Below are positions 29,077 through 39,096 of a stretch of DNA of 64,000 nucleotides, in pieces. Position numbers and translations under genes: made by a program. The stretch covers positions 1 to 64,000 of the forward strand of contig CAIXWN010000080.1 in assembly GCA_903923135.1 (NCBI GenBank), given 5' to 3'. The notes beneath the pieces were generated by a model. It saw only the letters and a list, made by a program, of their open reading frames with translations. It was not told the origin of the DNA and made no database searches. Positions within the stretch are counted from its first letter, which is position 1. Each line of letters begins with the position of its first letter. The DNA is from an uncultured Caulobacteraceae bacterium (GTDB taxonomy: Bacteria; Pseudomonadota; Alphaproteobacteria; Caulobacterales; Caulobacteraceae).

Positions 29077-32000
29077 GTGCACTTTTCGCGACTTCGACTC
29101 TCCGGGTTCAAGTCCTTCGTCGACGCGACGGAATTCCACATCGAGCCGGGTCTGACCGGCATCGTCGGCCCCAACGGCTGCGGCAAGTCGAACCTGCTGG
29201 AGGCCCTGCGCTGGGTGATGGGGGCCAATTCGGCCAAGGCCATGCGCGGCGAGGGCATGGATGATGTCATTTTCTCGGGCACCGGGGCGCGGCCCGGACG
29301 CAACCACGCCGAAGTCACCCTCACCGTCGACAATTCCGCCGGCGACGCCCCGGCGCGGTTCGCGACCGAACCGGTGCTGGAGGTGCTGCGCCGCATCGAC
29401 CGCGGCGCGGGGTCGACCTACCGGATAAATGGCGTCGAGGTCCGCGCGCGGGATGTGCAGCTGCTCTTCGCCGACGCCTCGACCGGCGCCAATTCCCCGG
29501 CCCTGGTCCGCCAGGGCCAGATCTCCGAGCTTATCGCGGCCCGGCCGCAGAACCGCCGACGGATCCTGGAGGAGGCCGCTGGCGTTTCAGGGCTCTACGG
29601 CCGCCGCCACGAGGCGCAAATTCGGCTGCGCGCGGCGGAAACCAATCTGTTGAGGCTGGACGACCTGGCGCGGGAGCTGGAGAGCGGCCTCGGCCGTCTT
29701 CGCCGCGAGGCCCGCACGGCGGCGCGCTACAAGAAGCTGGCGGTGGAAATCCGCAGCCTGCAGAGCGCCGTGCTGCATGCCCGCTGGGCGGAGGCGGTGA
29801 CGGCCCGCCAGACCGCCGGCGCCGAAGCCGCCTCGGCCCACGGGGCGGCAGAATCGACAGCCCGCGCCGCAGTCCGGGCGTCGTCCGCCGCCCTTGAGGC
29901 CCAGGCCGCCCTGCCTCCGCTGCGCGAGGAGGAGACCGCGGCGGCGGCGGTGCTGCACCACCTGGCCATCGAAAAAGACCGCGTCGACCGGGCCCTCGAC
30001 AGCGCCCGGGCCGACCTGGACCGACTGAAGACCGAACTCCTGCGAATCGCCCGGGACATCGAACGCGAACGTCAGGTGGCCGCTGACGCCCAGGGCGCGC
30101 TGGCCCGACTGGCGGTTGATATCGTCCAGATCGAGTCGGAGATCGCCGCCGCGCCCGAACGGGCGCCCGAACTCGAGGCGGCTTTCCGCCTTGCGGACAC
30201 CGAACGCGCCCGCCTGGACGACGCCCTCGAGGCCGCCGCCGCCCGTCTGGCGGCCGGCCAGGCCGACGCCCGGGCTGCACGCGGGCGGCTCGAGGACGCG
30301 CGCGGACGCGCCGCACGTCTGGCCCATGCCCTGTCGCAGGCGGTGGCCGAGCGCCGCGCCCTGGGGCCGCTGAAGCCGCCGGAGATGGCGGCAGCCCTGG
30401 CCACCCTGGCGACGGCGACCCAGACCCTGAACGATGTCCGCGAGGCTCTTGAGGACGCCGAATTCAGCCGCGCCAGGGCCGCACGCGACGAGAGCGAGGC
30501 GCGCGCCACCGCGCGCGGCTGCGAGGACGAACTGGGCCGCAAGACGGCGGAGGCCCGCGGACTGGCCAGGATCACCGCCGGATCCATCTCGGGCGCCTTC
30601 CCCATCGCCCTGGACGCAGTGTCGGCCCGGGGCGGACTGGAGGCGGCGCTGGCCGCGGCGTTGGGAGATGACCTGACGGCGGCGCTGGACCCCCGCGCCG
30701 CCAGCTTCTGGGGCGGCCGCGACAGCGTCTCGCCGATCTGGCCAGCGGGAGTCACCCCCCTGGGGCCAGCCATCACCGCGCCGCCGGCCCTGGCGGCGCG
30801 CCTGGCCTTCACCGGCCTGGTCGATCGCGCCGACGGTCCGCGGCTGCAGGGCCAGTTGCCGCCAGGCGCGCGCCTCGTGTCGGCCGAGGGCGATCTGTGG
30901 CGTTGGGACGGCTTCACGGTGAAGGCCGAGGCGCCCAGGCCATCGCAGGTCCGCCTTGAGCAGAAGAGCCAACTGGCCGCGCTGGAGGCGGAGATCGCCG
31001 ATCTGCAGCCCCTGTCGACCAGAGCCCGGTCGGCCCAGGAACAGGCCGCGGCCCGGCTCGCTGCGGCAGACCATGCCGTGCGTCTGGCGCGCGCCCGGCC
31101 ACGCGACGCCGAGGCGGGTCTGGCGAGGGCGCGCGAGACGGCCGAACGCCTGGAACGCGAAGGCGCCCGGCGGGAGGCCCGGGCCGCGGCCCTCGACGAG
31201 ACTGTCTCGCGACTTCAGGCCGAATTGGCGGAGGCCGAGTTGGCCAGGACGTCGGCGGAGGCCGTCGTCGCTGCGCTTCCGGAGGACGCCCAGGGAGTCG
31301 AAGCGCTGGCGGACGCGCGTGCCAAAGCCGCCAAGGCGCGGGAAACGGCCACCGCCGCGCGTGCGGCGCTGGACCGGGAGACCGCCGTGCGCGGCGGACG
31401 GCTGCGCCGGCTGGACGCCGCGCGGCGCGATGAGGCCGACTGGAACCGCCGCGCCGAGGCCGCGAACCGCCGTCTCGGCGAGCTTGAGAACGAGCGCGCC
31501 TTCGCCCAGACGGCCCTGGAGGCGGCGCGCGACGCACCCGGCGGCATCGAGATGCGCCGGCTCAAGCTTATGGACGAGCTGACGACCGCCCAGGGCCGCA
31601 GAGCGCGGGCCGGCGACGCCCTGGCCGCCGCGGAGGCGACCCGGGCCGAGGCCGATCTGGCCGCAAAGCGGGCCGACGCCGCCGGCGCCGACGCCCGCGA
31701 GGCCCGTGCCACGGCCGAGGCCCGGCTTGAGGCCGCCGCGGTGCGCGCCGAGGAGCATGCCCAGGCCATTCGCGACGCCGCCGGCCTGGAGCCCGAGGCC
31801 CTCGGCCGACGGCTGGCGGAAGAGGCTGTAGGTCTGCCAGCCGGCGCCGCCGGCGCCGAAACCCATCTGGCCGCCCTGGAGCGCGAGCGCGACGCCCTCG
31901 GCGCGGTGAACCTTCTGGCCGAGCAGGAGGTGACAGAACTCTCCGGCCGCCTGGCCACCATGGCCGCCGAACGCGCCGATCTGTCCGGGGCCCTGGGCAA

Positions 32001-32520
32001 GCTGCGCCACGCCATCGAGACGTTGAACGCCGAGGGCCGGGAACGCCTGCTGGCGGCGTTCGAAACCATCGACGGCTATTTCCGCGATCTGTTCACAACC
32101 CTGTTCCAGGGCGGGTCTGCCGAATTGAGGCTGGTGGAGTCCGAGGACCCGCTGGAGGCCGGCCTGGAAATCCTCGCCTGCCCGCCCGGCAAGCGCATGG
32201 CGGTGATGAGCCTGATGAGCGGCGGCGAACAGGCTCTCACCGCGGTGGCCCTCATCTTCGCCGTGTTCCTGGCCAATCCCGCCCCGATCTGCGTGCTGGA
32301 CGAGGTCGACGCCCCCCTGGACGACGCCAACGTGGAGCGTTTCTGCGACCTGCTGGCGGAGATGCGCCGCCGTGCGTCGACGCGATTCCTGACCATCACC
32401 CACAATCCCCTGACGATGTCGCGCATGGACCGTCTGTTCGGCGTGACCATGCGCGAACGCGGCGTCTCGCAGCTGGTCTCGGTGGATCTGCGCCAGGCCG
32501 AAGCCCTGGCGGCGCAATAG
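29077..32520 (+). CDS. smc: Chromosome segregation protein SMC
   Basis: GTG start; Walker [10 protein letters not shown], signature [17 protein letters not shown], Walker [12 protein letters not shown], long coiled coils. Confidence 0.95.
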   Translation: MHFSRLRLSGFKSFVDATEFHIEPGLTGIVGPNGCGKSNLLEALRWVMGANSAKAMRGEGMDDVIFSGTGARPGRNHAEVTLTVDNSAGDAPARFATEPVLEVLRRIDRGAGSTYRINGVEVRARDVQLLFADASTGANSPALVRQGQISELIAARPQNRRRILEEAAGVSGLYGRRHEAQIRLRAAETNLLRLDDLARELESGLGRLRREARTAARYKKLAVEIRSLQSAVLHARWAEAVTARQTAGAEAASAHGAAESTARAAVRASSAALEAQAALPPLREEETAAAAVLHHLAIEKDRVDRALDSARADLDRLKTELLRIARDIERERQVAADAQGALARLAVDIVQIESEIAAAPERAPELEAAFRLADTERARLDDALEAAAARLAAGQADARAARGRLEDARGRAARLAHALSQAVAERRALGPLKPPEMAAALATLATATQTLNDVREALEDAEFSRARAARDESEARATARGCEDELGRKTAEARGLARITAGSISGAFPIALDAVSARGGLEAALAAALGDDLTAALDPRAASFWGGRDSVSPIWPAGVTPLGPAITAPPALAARLAFTGLVDRADGPRLQGQLPPGARLVSAEGDLWRWDGFTVKAEAPRPSQVRLEQKSQLAALEAEIADLQPLSTRARSAQEQAAARLAAADHAVRLARARPRDAEAGLARARETAERLEREGARREARAAALDETVSRLQAELAEAELARTSAEAVVAALPEDAQGVEALADARAKAAKARETATAARAALDRETAVRGGRLRRLDAARRDEADWNRRAEAANRRLGELENERAFAQTALEAARDAPGGIEMRRLKLMDELTTAQGRRARAGDALAAAEATRAEADLAAKRADAAGADAREARATAEARLEAAAVRAEEHAQAIRDAAGLEPEALGRRLAEEAVGLPAGAAGAETHLAALERERDALGAVNLLAEQEVTELSGRLATMAAERADLSGALGKLRHAIETLNAEGRERLLAAFETIDGYFRDLFTTLFQGGSAELRLVESEDPLEAGLEILACPPGKRMAVMSLMSGGEQALTAVALIFAVFLANPAPICVLDEVDAPLDDANVERFCDLLAEMRRRASTRFLTITHNPLTMSRMDRLFGVTMRERGVSQLVSVDLRQAEALAAQ

Positions 32521-32630
32521 GCCACGACGGGCGACAAAGTTCCGAACGCAACCTACGGCCTGAGGCCCATCGCACGAGAATACGGTAATTATATATATTA
32601 TACAGACACTTAGTTGATGCGCGGCCAGTC

Positions 32631-32657
32631 TTGACGCACCGCACCCGCCTCTATAGG
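32631..32657 (+). promoter_or_regulatory. Candidate housekeeping promoter of the atp operon
   Basis: TTGACGC, 12 nt, then TCTATAGG; resembles Caulobacter-type TTGACGS-N10-14-GCTANAWC. Confidence 0.5.
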
Positions 32658-32716
32658 TTCCGCCCCGACTTCGCCGGGCCGCGGCATGGATCAAATTGGA
32701 TCGCCGGAATGATCCT

Positions 32717-33103
32717 ATGACCGCCGCGCCACCCGATCCGAAGGAGCAAAAACAACAGTCGGCGGGTCGTCACGATCCGCTGGGGCGTCTTGACCGTGAC
32801 CTCGAGGCTTTTGAGGAAAGACGCCGCAAGGCCCCATCCGCCATGGGCGTGGGCGGCGCGGCGGGCGAGGGTTATCGCGTTTTGGGCCAGATGCTCGGCG
32901 GTGTGCTGGGCGGCGTTGGTCTGGGATGGCTGGTCGATCAATTGGCCCACACCAGTCCATGGGGACTGGTCGGGGGTCTGGTGATCGGAACCGGACTGTC
33001 GATCTACTCGACGGTCCAGACGGCTTCGCGTTTCGGCGCGAAGGCGAAATCACAACCGACGGCGGTCCAACCGCCGCCGGTCGACGAAGACGACGAGGCG
33101 TAA
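32717..33103 (+). CDS. atpI: F1Fo ATPase accessory subunit I
   Basis: Two TM segments with GxxxGxG (GGVLGGVGLGWLVDQL), first gene of Fo cluster. Confidence 0.88.
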   Translation: MTAAPPDPKEQKQQSAGRHDPLGRLDRDLEAFEERRRKAPSAMGVGGAAGEGYRVLGQMLGGVLGGVGLGWLVDQLAHTSPWGLVGGLVIGTGLSIYSTVQTASRFGAKAKSQPTAVQPPPVDEDDEA

Positions 33104-33120
33104 GGGTTTAAAGAGCACCG

Positions 33121-33918
33121 ATGGCCGCAATCGAGCCGATGGAACAGTTCCTGATTCACAAGGTCGTGAATCTCCCCCCGATCCCTGTGCCGGGCCTGGG
33201 CGCCGTCGACCTGTCGATCACCAACTCCGTGTTGTTCATGCTGATCGCCGCAGGCTTGCTGAGCGCCTTCTTCTTTGCCGCGGCGCGGCGGGAGCTGGTT
33301 CCCGGCCGACTGCAGGCCGTGGCCGAAATGCTCTACGGCATGGTCGACAACGTCCTCACGGGGGGAATCATCGGCGACCGCGGCCGCCCGTTCCTGCCGA
33401 TCGTCTTCACCCTGTTCCTGCTGATCGCCATCCTCAATCTGCTGGGCCTGACGCCCGGCGGCTTCACGGTGACGTCACAGCTGGCCATCACCGGAACCCT
33501 GGCGGTTCTGACGTTTGTCATCGTGCTGGCCGTGGGCTTCGCCCGCAATGGCCTGGGCTTCTTCAAGTTGTTCTGGCCGGCCGGAATGCACCCGGCGATG
33601 AGCGCCTTTCTGATGGTGATCGAACTGATCTCGTTCCTGATCCGGCCCTTCACCCTGGCGCTGCGACTGTTCGGCAACATGCTGGGCGGCCACGTGGTGG
33701 TCTACATCTTTGCGGCATTCGTGGTGAATCTCGCCCTCTTTGGCCTCAATGGTTTCGGTCTGAACACCCTGGGGCTGCTGGGCTCGGGCCTGTCCTTCGC
33801 CATGGTTCTGGCCCTGACCGCCCTGGATCTGGTGATCGCCATCATCCAGGCCTTCGTCTGGGCGGCGCTCACCTGCGTTTACCTCAACGAGGTCGTGAAC
33901 CTCGACCACGGTCACTAA
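33121..33918 (+). CDS. atpB: ATP synthase Fo subunit a
   Basis: ISFLIRPFTLALRLFGNMLGGHV conserved Arg helix. Confidence 0.97.
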   Translation: MAAIEPMEQFLIHKVVNLPPIPVPGLGAVDLSITNSVLFMLIAAGLLSAFFFAAARRELVPGRLQAVAEMLYGMVDNVLTGGIIGDRGRPFLPIVFTLFLLIAILNLLGLTPGGFTVTSQLAITGTLAVLTFVIVLAVGFARNGLGFFKLFWPAGMHPAMSAFLMVIELISFLIRPFTLALRLFGNMLGGHVVVYIFAAFVVNLALFGLNGFGLNTLGLLGSGLSFAMVLALTALDLVIAIIQAFVWAALTCVYLNEVVNLDHGH

Positions 33919-33955
33919 CCCACAGAAATCAACCTACAAAAGGATCTAGACTTTC

Positions 33956-34183
33956 ATGGACGCCACAGCAGCGAAATACATCGGCGCGGGCCTTGCGATG
34001 ACCGGCCTCATCGGCTCCGGGGCCGGCCTCGGCATTCTGTTCGGCAACTATCTGCAAGCCGCCATCCGCAACCCGGCCGCCGCCGCGGGCGAGCGCACCT
34101 ATCTGTTCCTGGGCATGGCCCTGGCGGAAACCATGGGCCTCTTCGGGTTCGTGATGGGTCTGCTCATTCTCTTCAGCAAGTAG
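33956..34183 (+). CDS. atpE: ATP synthase Fo subunit c
   Basis: 75 aa hairpin, GAGLGILFGNYLQAAIRNPAA, carboxylate in ALAETMGLF. Confidence 0.97.
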   Translation: MDATAAKYIGAGLAMTGLIGSGAGLGILFGNYLQAAIRNPAAAAGERTYLFLGMALAETMGLFGFVMGLLILFSK

Positions 34184-34198
34184 TCGGCCCAACCCCAC

Positions 34199-34726
34199 AT
34201 GGCCGATCCTACACCCGCGGCCGCGGCGAGCAGCGGCGGCCTGCCGCAATTCGATTTGGCCCAGTGGCCAGGTCAGATTGTCTGGCTGCTGATCATTTTC
34301 GGCGTGCTCTATTTCCTGTTCTCGCGGGTCTTCGTGCCGGCGGTGGCGGAAACCATAGACGCCCGGGAAGACAAGATCTCCGGCGACATCGGCGACGCCC
34401 GACGGGCGCGTGACGCCGCACGGGCTGAACTGGACGCCGCCGCGGGCGAGTTGTCCGTGGCTCGGGCCCGCGCCCAGAAGGTGGCCATGGACGCCCAGAG
34501 CGAGGCCAAGGCCGCCGCCGCCGCCCGGCAGGCTGCGGAAGAAGCCCGCCTGGCGGAAACCCTGGCCGCCGCCGAGGCCCGCATCGCCGAGGCCCGCGCC
34601 GAAGCCATGAGCCATGTCCGCACCATCGCGGTCGAGACTGCCCAGGCGATGATCCACCGTCTGACCGGAGCGGAGGCATCCTCCGCCGAGGTTGAGCGGG
34701 CGATCAGCGAAGCCATCCCGTCATAA
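34199..34726 (+). CDS. ATP synthase Fo subunit b'
   Basis: N-terminal TM IVWLLIIFGVLYFLFSRVFVP then Ala-rich coiled coil; first of two b-type genes. Confidence 0.93.
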   Translation: MADPTPAAAASSGGLPQFDLAQWPGQIVWLLIIFGVLYFLFSRVFVPAVAETIDAREDKISGDIGDARRARDAARAELDAAAGELSVARARAQKVAMDAQSEAKAAAAARQAAEEARLAETLAAAEARIAEARAEAMSHVRTIAVETAQAMIHRLTGAEASSAEVERAISEAIPS

Positions 34727-34749
34727 GTTACGAGCCAAGCGAGGCCACC

Positions 34750-35250
34750 GTGTCGTTTTTGTTGAATCCTCAGGACCCGCACTTCTGGACGTCGGTCGCT
34801 CTGGTCGTCTTCCTGGGGGTTCTCTGGTTCGCCAAGATTCCGGGCATGGTGGCAAAGACGCTTGATGACGCGGGCGCGAAGGTCCAGGCCCAGCTCGACG
34901 AGGCCAAGCGCCTGCGCGAGGAAGCGCAGTCCCTGCTGGCCCAGATTCAGACCCAGAAGGCCGACACCGAACGCGCGGCGGCGGAAATGCTGAAGGCGGC
35001 CCAGGCTGACGCCGACCGACTGCGCGCCGAAGCCGCCATCAAACTCGAGGACGACATCAAGCGTCGCGCCGTCATGGCCGAGCGCAAGATCGCCCTGGCT
35101 GAAAGCCAGGCTGCCGGCGAGGTCAAGGCCGCCGCCGCCGAACTGGCCGCACAGGCCGCAGAGGCCGTACTTACCGCCCGCATCACTGGAGCCACGAGCG
35201 ATCCGCTGATCGACGCCGGTCTCTCGCAGTTGAGCGTGCGGTTCTCCTGA
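34750..35250 (+). CDS. atpF: ATP synthase Fo subunit b
   Basis: N-terminal TM FWTSVALVVFLGVLWF then coiled coil. Confidence 0.93.
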   Translation: MSFLLNPQDPHFWTSVALVVFLGVLWFAKIPGMVAKTLDDAGAKVQAQLDEAKRLREEAQSLLAQIQTQKADTERAAAEMLKAAQADADRLRAEAAIKLEDDIKRRAVMAERKIALAESQAAGEVKAAAAELAAQAAEAVLTARITGATSDPLIDAGLSQLSVRFS

Positions 35251-35272
35251 GCCCCGTCGCCCCGGGGCGAGA

Positions 35273-35812
35273 TCACTCCGGGGTTGTCGACATCGAGCGC
35301 AGAACGGCCGCGACCTGTTGTTCAACGTCAAGCGCGACATCCACAACGAACGCCCCTTCGGCCGACCCGGGCGCCTCGAGCGTGGCGAACTGGCTGTCGA
35401 GCAGCGCCGGCGGCATGAAGTGACCACGTCGGCCCGCCAGCCGACCGGCGATGAGGCCGCGATCGCCCTGCAGATGCACCAGTCTGACCTGCGGTCTGCC
35501 GCCCGTCAGAACCTGACGATAGGACCGGCGGAGCGCTGAACAGGTGATCACGCCCGGGGCGCGCCGGATGGCCTGACCGTCGATCCAGCCGGCGACCGCA
35601 GCCAGCCACGGCCAGCGATCCTCGTCGGTCAAGGGAACACCCGCCCTCATCAGGGCGACATTGGCCGGGGGATGCAGGGCGTCGCCCTCCTGGAACGGCC
35701 AGGCCAGAGCCTCGGCCAAAGCCCGGCCCACGGTGGACTTGCCTGCCCCCGACACCCCCATGACCAGAAGAATCGGCGGCGCGGCGTCGCCGTCTCGTCG
35801 TGTCGCGGTCAA
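35273..35812 (-). CDS. gntK: Gluconokinase
   Basis: P-loop MGVSGAGKSTVGRALA, EGDALHPPANVALMRAGVPLTDEDRWPWL. Confidence 0.95.
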   Translation of the reverse strand: MTATRRDGDAAPPILLVMGVSGAGKSTVGRALAEALAWPFQEGDALHPPANVALMRAGVPLTDEDRWPWLAAVAGWIDGQAIRRAPGVITCSALRRSYRQVLTGGRPQVRLVHLQGDRGLIAGRLAGRRGHFMPPALLDSQFATLEAPGSAEGAFVVDVALDVEQQVAAVLRSMSTTPE

Positions 35813-35832
35813 GGCCGCCCCTGCGCCGGCGT

Positions 35833-38682
35833 TTAGCCGAGACCGCGCCCGGCGGCGGCGGCGAGGCGCTCGAGGCCGTCGCCGACCCCGCCGGTCAGAT
35901 GGACCCGGAGCAGACGTCGCCGGCGCTCGGCGAGCACCGCGAGGTCGCCCTGGGCCTGGGCGGCCTCGATGACGCCGAAGGTGAGCGCCCGGCCGGGCAC
36001 GGGCACGTCGACCGCGGGGTCGGCCGTGATCTGGAGGAAGACACCGGTGTTGGGGCCGCCCTTGTAGGCCTGGCCCGTGGAATGCAGGAACCGCGGCCCG
36101 AACTGCAGGGTGGTGGCCAGCCGGAGGCGGTCCCGCAGGCGGAGCCTCAGGCGTTGAAGCGCAGTGGTATTGTCGGGATTGCGGTCCAGATAGGCCAGCA
36201 GGCCGAGGTAGTCACCCGGCGCCGCACGGGCGAAATGCGCGGCCAGGTAGGCCTCGAGCGTCGGTCCGGTCGCCAGGGCGGCCAGCTCCGCGGCATTGGC
36301 TGGGTCGGCATAGAGGACGACACCGCCATCGATGAAGATCGGCGTCTCCACCGCCAGGGCGCCGCTCTGTTCATAGGCATCGGTGAGAAGCCGGGTCTTG
36401 ATCTTGCTGGCCTCAACGTCCGGCTGGTCAAACGGATCGATTCCGATAACCGAGCCGGCGACAGCGACAGCCACCTCCCAGCGGAAGAACTCCTGGAACA
36501 GCATCTGGCGACTGGCGAGGGTGATGCGGGCCACCGGCTGACCGGCATCCTGAAGGGCGCGCACCGCCGCGTCCGTCGCCGGATCGGCCTGGTCGTCAAG
36601 GCGGATATGGCAGAACAGCCGGTCCGAGCCATAGGCCCCCGGATACGCCAGGGTTTCGCCATCCACCGGGATGAGGCCATGGCCGAGCTTGCCCGTGGAC
36701 TCGGCGATCAGCTGTTCGAGCCAACCCCCGAGGTCGGCCACGCCGTCCGAGGCGATGAGCGTGATCTTGTCGCGACCGCCGGTCGCCGCCACGCCCATCA
36801 GGGCGCCGAGGACGACACCGGGATTGGCCGCTGGCGGGGCGCTCGGCCCGCAGGCCCGCGCCATGGTCGCGACAGAGGCGAGGATGGCGCCGCAATCCAG
36901 GCCGATGATCGCCGCGGGAACCATGCCAAAGTTGGACAGCACCGAATACCGACCACCGATACCCGGCCGGCCATGGAAGACCCGCCAGAAGCCCTGGGCG
37001 AGCGCCGTCGCCTCCAGCCTGGAGCCTGGGTCGGTGATTGCAATGAACCGCCGGCCCGCCTGGCCGGCGCCGAGCGCCGTCTCGGCCAGGTCGAAGAAGT
37101 GGCGGTGCAGGACATCGGGCTCAAGGGTCGACCCCGACTTGCTGGCGACGATGAACAGGGTGCGGGCCGGATCGATCAGGCCGCCGATACGGGCCACCTG
37201 CGACGGATCGGTGGAATCGACCACCAGCAGCGTCGGATACCCCACCGGCGAAGGGAACGTGGTGGCGAGAACCTCCGGCCCCAGACTGGATCCGCCCATG
37301 CCCAGCAGGACCGCGTGCGCAAAGTCCGCCGCTCGCACATCGGTTCGCAGGGCCTCGAGCGTCACCAGATCGACCGCCTCCCCCAGGCCGGCAGGCAGCC
37401 AGTCCAGCCAGGCCGCCTCGTCGCGCCCGGTCCAGAGGGTGGCGTCACGGCCCCAGAGACGGCGCGTCCAGCCCTCCTGCGCGGCCCGCGACAGCGTCCT
37501 GGCCATGGCCGCGGCCAACCCGGCCGGCTGCGTCTCCAGGCCATTCAGACGTCCGGCCAGGATGGAGCGCCGCTTGTCGGCCACGGCGCCGAGAAGCTGG
37601 TCAAAAGCCTGCGAGAACTTCTCCACTCCGTCGGTCACCAGAAAATCGGTCACGCCGGCCAGATCGAGGCCGAGGCGTTCGGCCTCGGCCAGGACGCTCC
37701 GCGCGCCCTCGACGTCCTCGGTCAGGGTCTCCCGCACGACGCCGTGGTCGCGGAAGGCGCTCAGGGTGGCCGGAGGCATGGTGTTGACCGTGTCGGGCCC
37801 GATCAGGGTCTCCACATAGAGCACGTCCGAATAGGCCGGGTCCTTCGTGCCGGTGGAGGCCCAGAGCAGCCGCTGGGGGGCGGCCCCGGCGTCGGCGAGG
37901 GCCCGCCAGCGCGGCGTGGCGACAAGGGACAGATAGTGCTGATAGGTCATCTTGGCGTTGGCGATGGCGACCTTGCCGCGCACATTTCGCAGCGCGGCCG
38001 CCTCGGCCGGGGACGCCGAGGGCAGGCGGGTGTCGATGGCCTTGTCGATGAGCCCGTCGATGCGGCTGACGAACACACTGGCGACGCCATGCGCCTGCGA
38101 GACATCGCCGCCCCGGGCCCGGAGGTCTTCCAGACCGGCGATATGCGCCTCGGCCACGGCGGCGTAGGCCTCGACGCAGAACAGCAGGGTCACATTGACA
38201 TTGACGCCCTCGCCGATCAGGGCGCGGATCGCCGGAACCCCGGCGGGCGTGCCGGGGACCTTGATCATCAGGTTCGGGCGATCCACGGCCCGCCAGAGGC
38301 GCCGAGCCTCGGCCAGGGTGCCTTCGGTGTCGAGGGCCAGATAGGGGGAGACTTCAAGACTGACGAAGCCGTCCCGCCCGCCCTCGGCGCGCCACAGCGG
38401 GGCGAGCTGGTCGGCGGCGGCCTGGATGTCGGCGATCGCCAGGCTCTCGTAGAGATCGATCACTTCGGCGTCGGCGACGGTGATGAGCGCCCGGAGCGCG
38501 TCGTCATAGGCGTGTCCATCGCCGATCGCCTTCTCGAAGATCGCGGGGTTGGAGGTGACCCCGCGCAACCCGTCCTCCTCGACGAGGCGATGCAGCTCCC
38601 CATCGGCGAGGATGTTGCGATGCAGATAATCCAGCCAGACGGCCTGGCCAGCGCCAGGCAGGCGTCGCAGGGGTGAGGTCAT
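35833..38682 (-). CDS. Bifunctional transaldolase / phosphoglucose isomerase
   Basis: 949 aa; N-terminal transaldolase (GVTSNPAIFEKAI, NLMIKVPGTPAG), C-terminal PGI (VASKSGSTLEPD, DPGSRLEATA). Confidence 0.93.
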   Translation of the reverse strand: MTSPLRRLPGAGQAVWLDYLHRNILADGELHRLVEEDGLRGVTSNPAIFEKAIGDGHAYDDALRALITVADAEVIDLYESLAIADIQAAADQLAPLWRAEGGRDGFVSLEVSPYLALDTEGTLAEARRLWRAVDRPNLMIKVPGTPAGVPAIRALIGEGVNVNVTLLFCVEAYAAVAEAHIAGLEDLRARGGDVSQAHGVASVFVSRIDGLIDKAIDTRLPSASPAEAAALRNVRGKVAIANAKMTYQHYLSLVATPRWRALADAGAAPQRLLWASTGTKDPAYSDVLYVETLIGPDTVNTMPPATLSAFRDHGVVRETLTEDVEGARSVLAEAERLGLDLAGVTDFLVTDGVEKFSQAFDQLLGAVADKRRSILAGRLNGLETQPAGLAAAMARTLSRAAQEGWTRRLWGRDATLWTGRDEAAWLDWLPAGLGEAVDLVTLEALRTDVRAADFAHAVLLGMGGSSLGPEVLATTFPSPVGYPTLLVVDSTDPSQVARIGGLIDPARTLFIVASKSGSTLEPDVLHRHFFDLAETALGAGQAGRRFIAITDPGSRLEATALAQGFWRVFHGRPGIGGRYSVLSNFGMVPAAIIGLDCGAILASVATMARACGPSAPPAANPGVVLGALMGVAATGGRDKITLIASDGVADLGGWLEQLIAESTGKLGHGLIPVDGETLAYPGAYGSDRLFCHIRLDDQADPATDAAVRALQDAGQPVARITLASRQMLFQEFFRWEVAVAVAGSVIGIDPFDQPDVEASKIKTRLLTDAYEQSGALAVETPIFIDGGVVLYADPANAAELAALATGPTLEAYLAAHFARAAPGDYLGLLAYLDRNPDNTTALQRLRLRLRDRLRLATTLQFGPRFLHSTGQAYKGGPNTGVFLQITADPAVDVPVPGRALTFGVIEAAQAQGDLAVLAERRRRLLRVHLTGGVGDGLERLAAAAGRGLG

Positions 38683-38954
38683 CGAACGGCCCTTGGGTTG
38701 ACGGTCGGGAGGCGCATGGCGGCGACGTACACGGCCTTCATGACAAAGCCGAACGATTTCATCCAGGCTCCGTTGGGCGGCGCGCCGTCAAACGGTCGAC
38801 TGACGCCAGATGGGGCGGCGGCGAGGGGGAATGGACCCGCCCATAGCAAGTCCGCCACGATCGCCGCAACCACGCCGCGACGGTGAGGACCGGCCCAGAC
38901 GGAGTATTTTGTCGGCTCGCCGGGAACGACCCGCCGGCCGGGGCATTCTATCGG

Positions 38955-39034
38955 TGTCTCCCGGCCTGCTGTTTCGCCCCCCCCGACTGAAGGTGGGAGA
39001 CAAGGCCCGGCATGAGCGAAAGTTCTGCCGGGCC
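38955..39034. other. Two-stem structured element upstream of metX
   Basis: Perfect stems TGTCTCCC(38955-38962)/GGGAGACA(38995-39002) and GGCCCGGC(39004-39011)/GCCGGGCC(39027-39034). Confidence 0.45.
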
Positions 39035-39096
39035 GCCCCTTTCTTCCCGTGCATTTGGATTGACAGGGCCGGGGCGAATACCGCTCCTACCGCGCC

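Noticed and set aside
29587-32694. 1035-aa minus-strand ORF opposite smc
   Set aside because: Antisense shadow ORF from high GC; low-complexity composition, no family signal, smc on plus strand is unambiguous
35800-38676. 958-aa plus-strand ORF opposite tal-pgi
   Set aside because: Shadow ORF mirroring tal-pgi; Gly/Arg/Asp-rich translation with no recognised domains
38977-38984. C8 homopolymer upstream of metX
   Set aside because: Non-coding simple run; could be phase-variable or a sequencing artefact but there is no supporting evidence
38940-39096. SAM-II or other known riboswitch upstream of metX
   Set aside because: I could not match the SAM-II pseudoknot consensus; only generic stems are visible, so it is reported as an unassigned structured element
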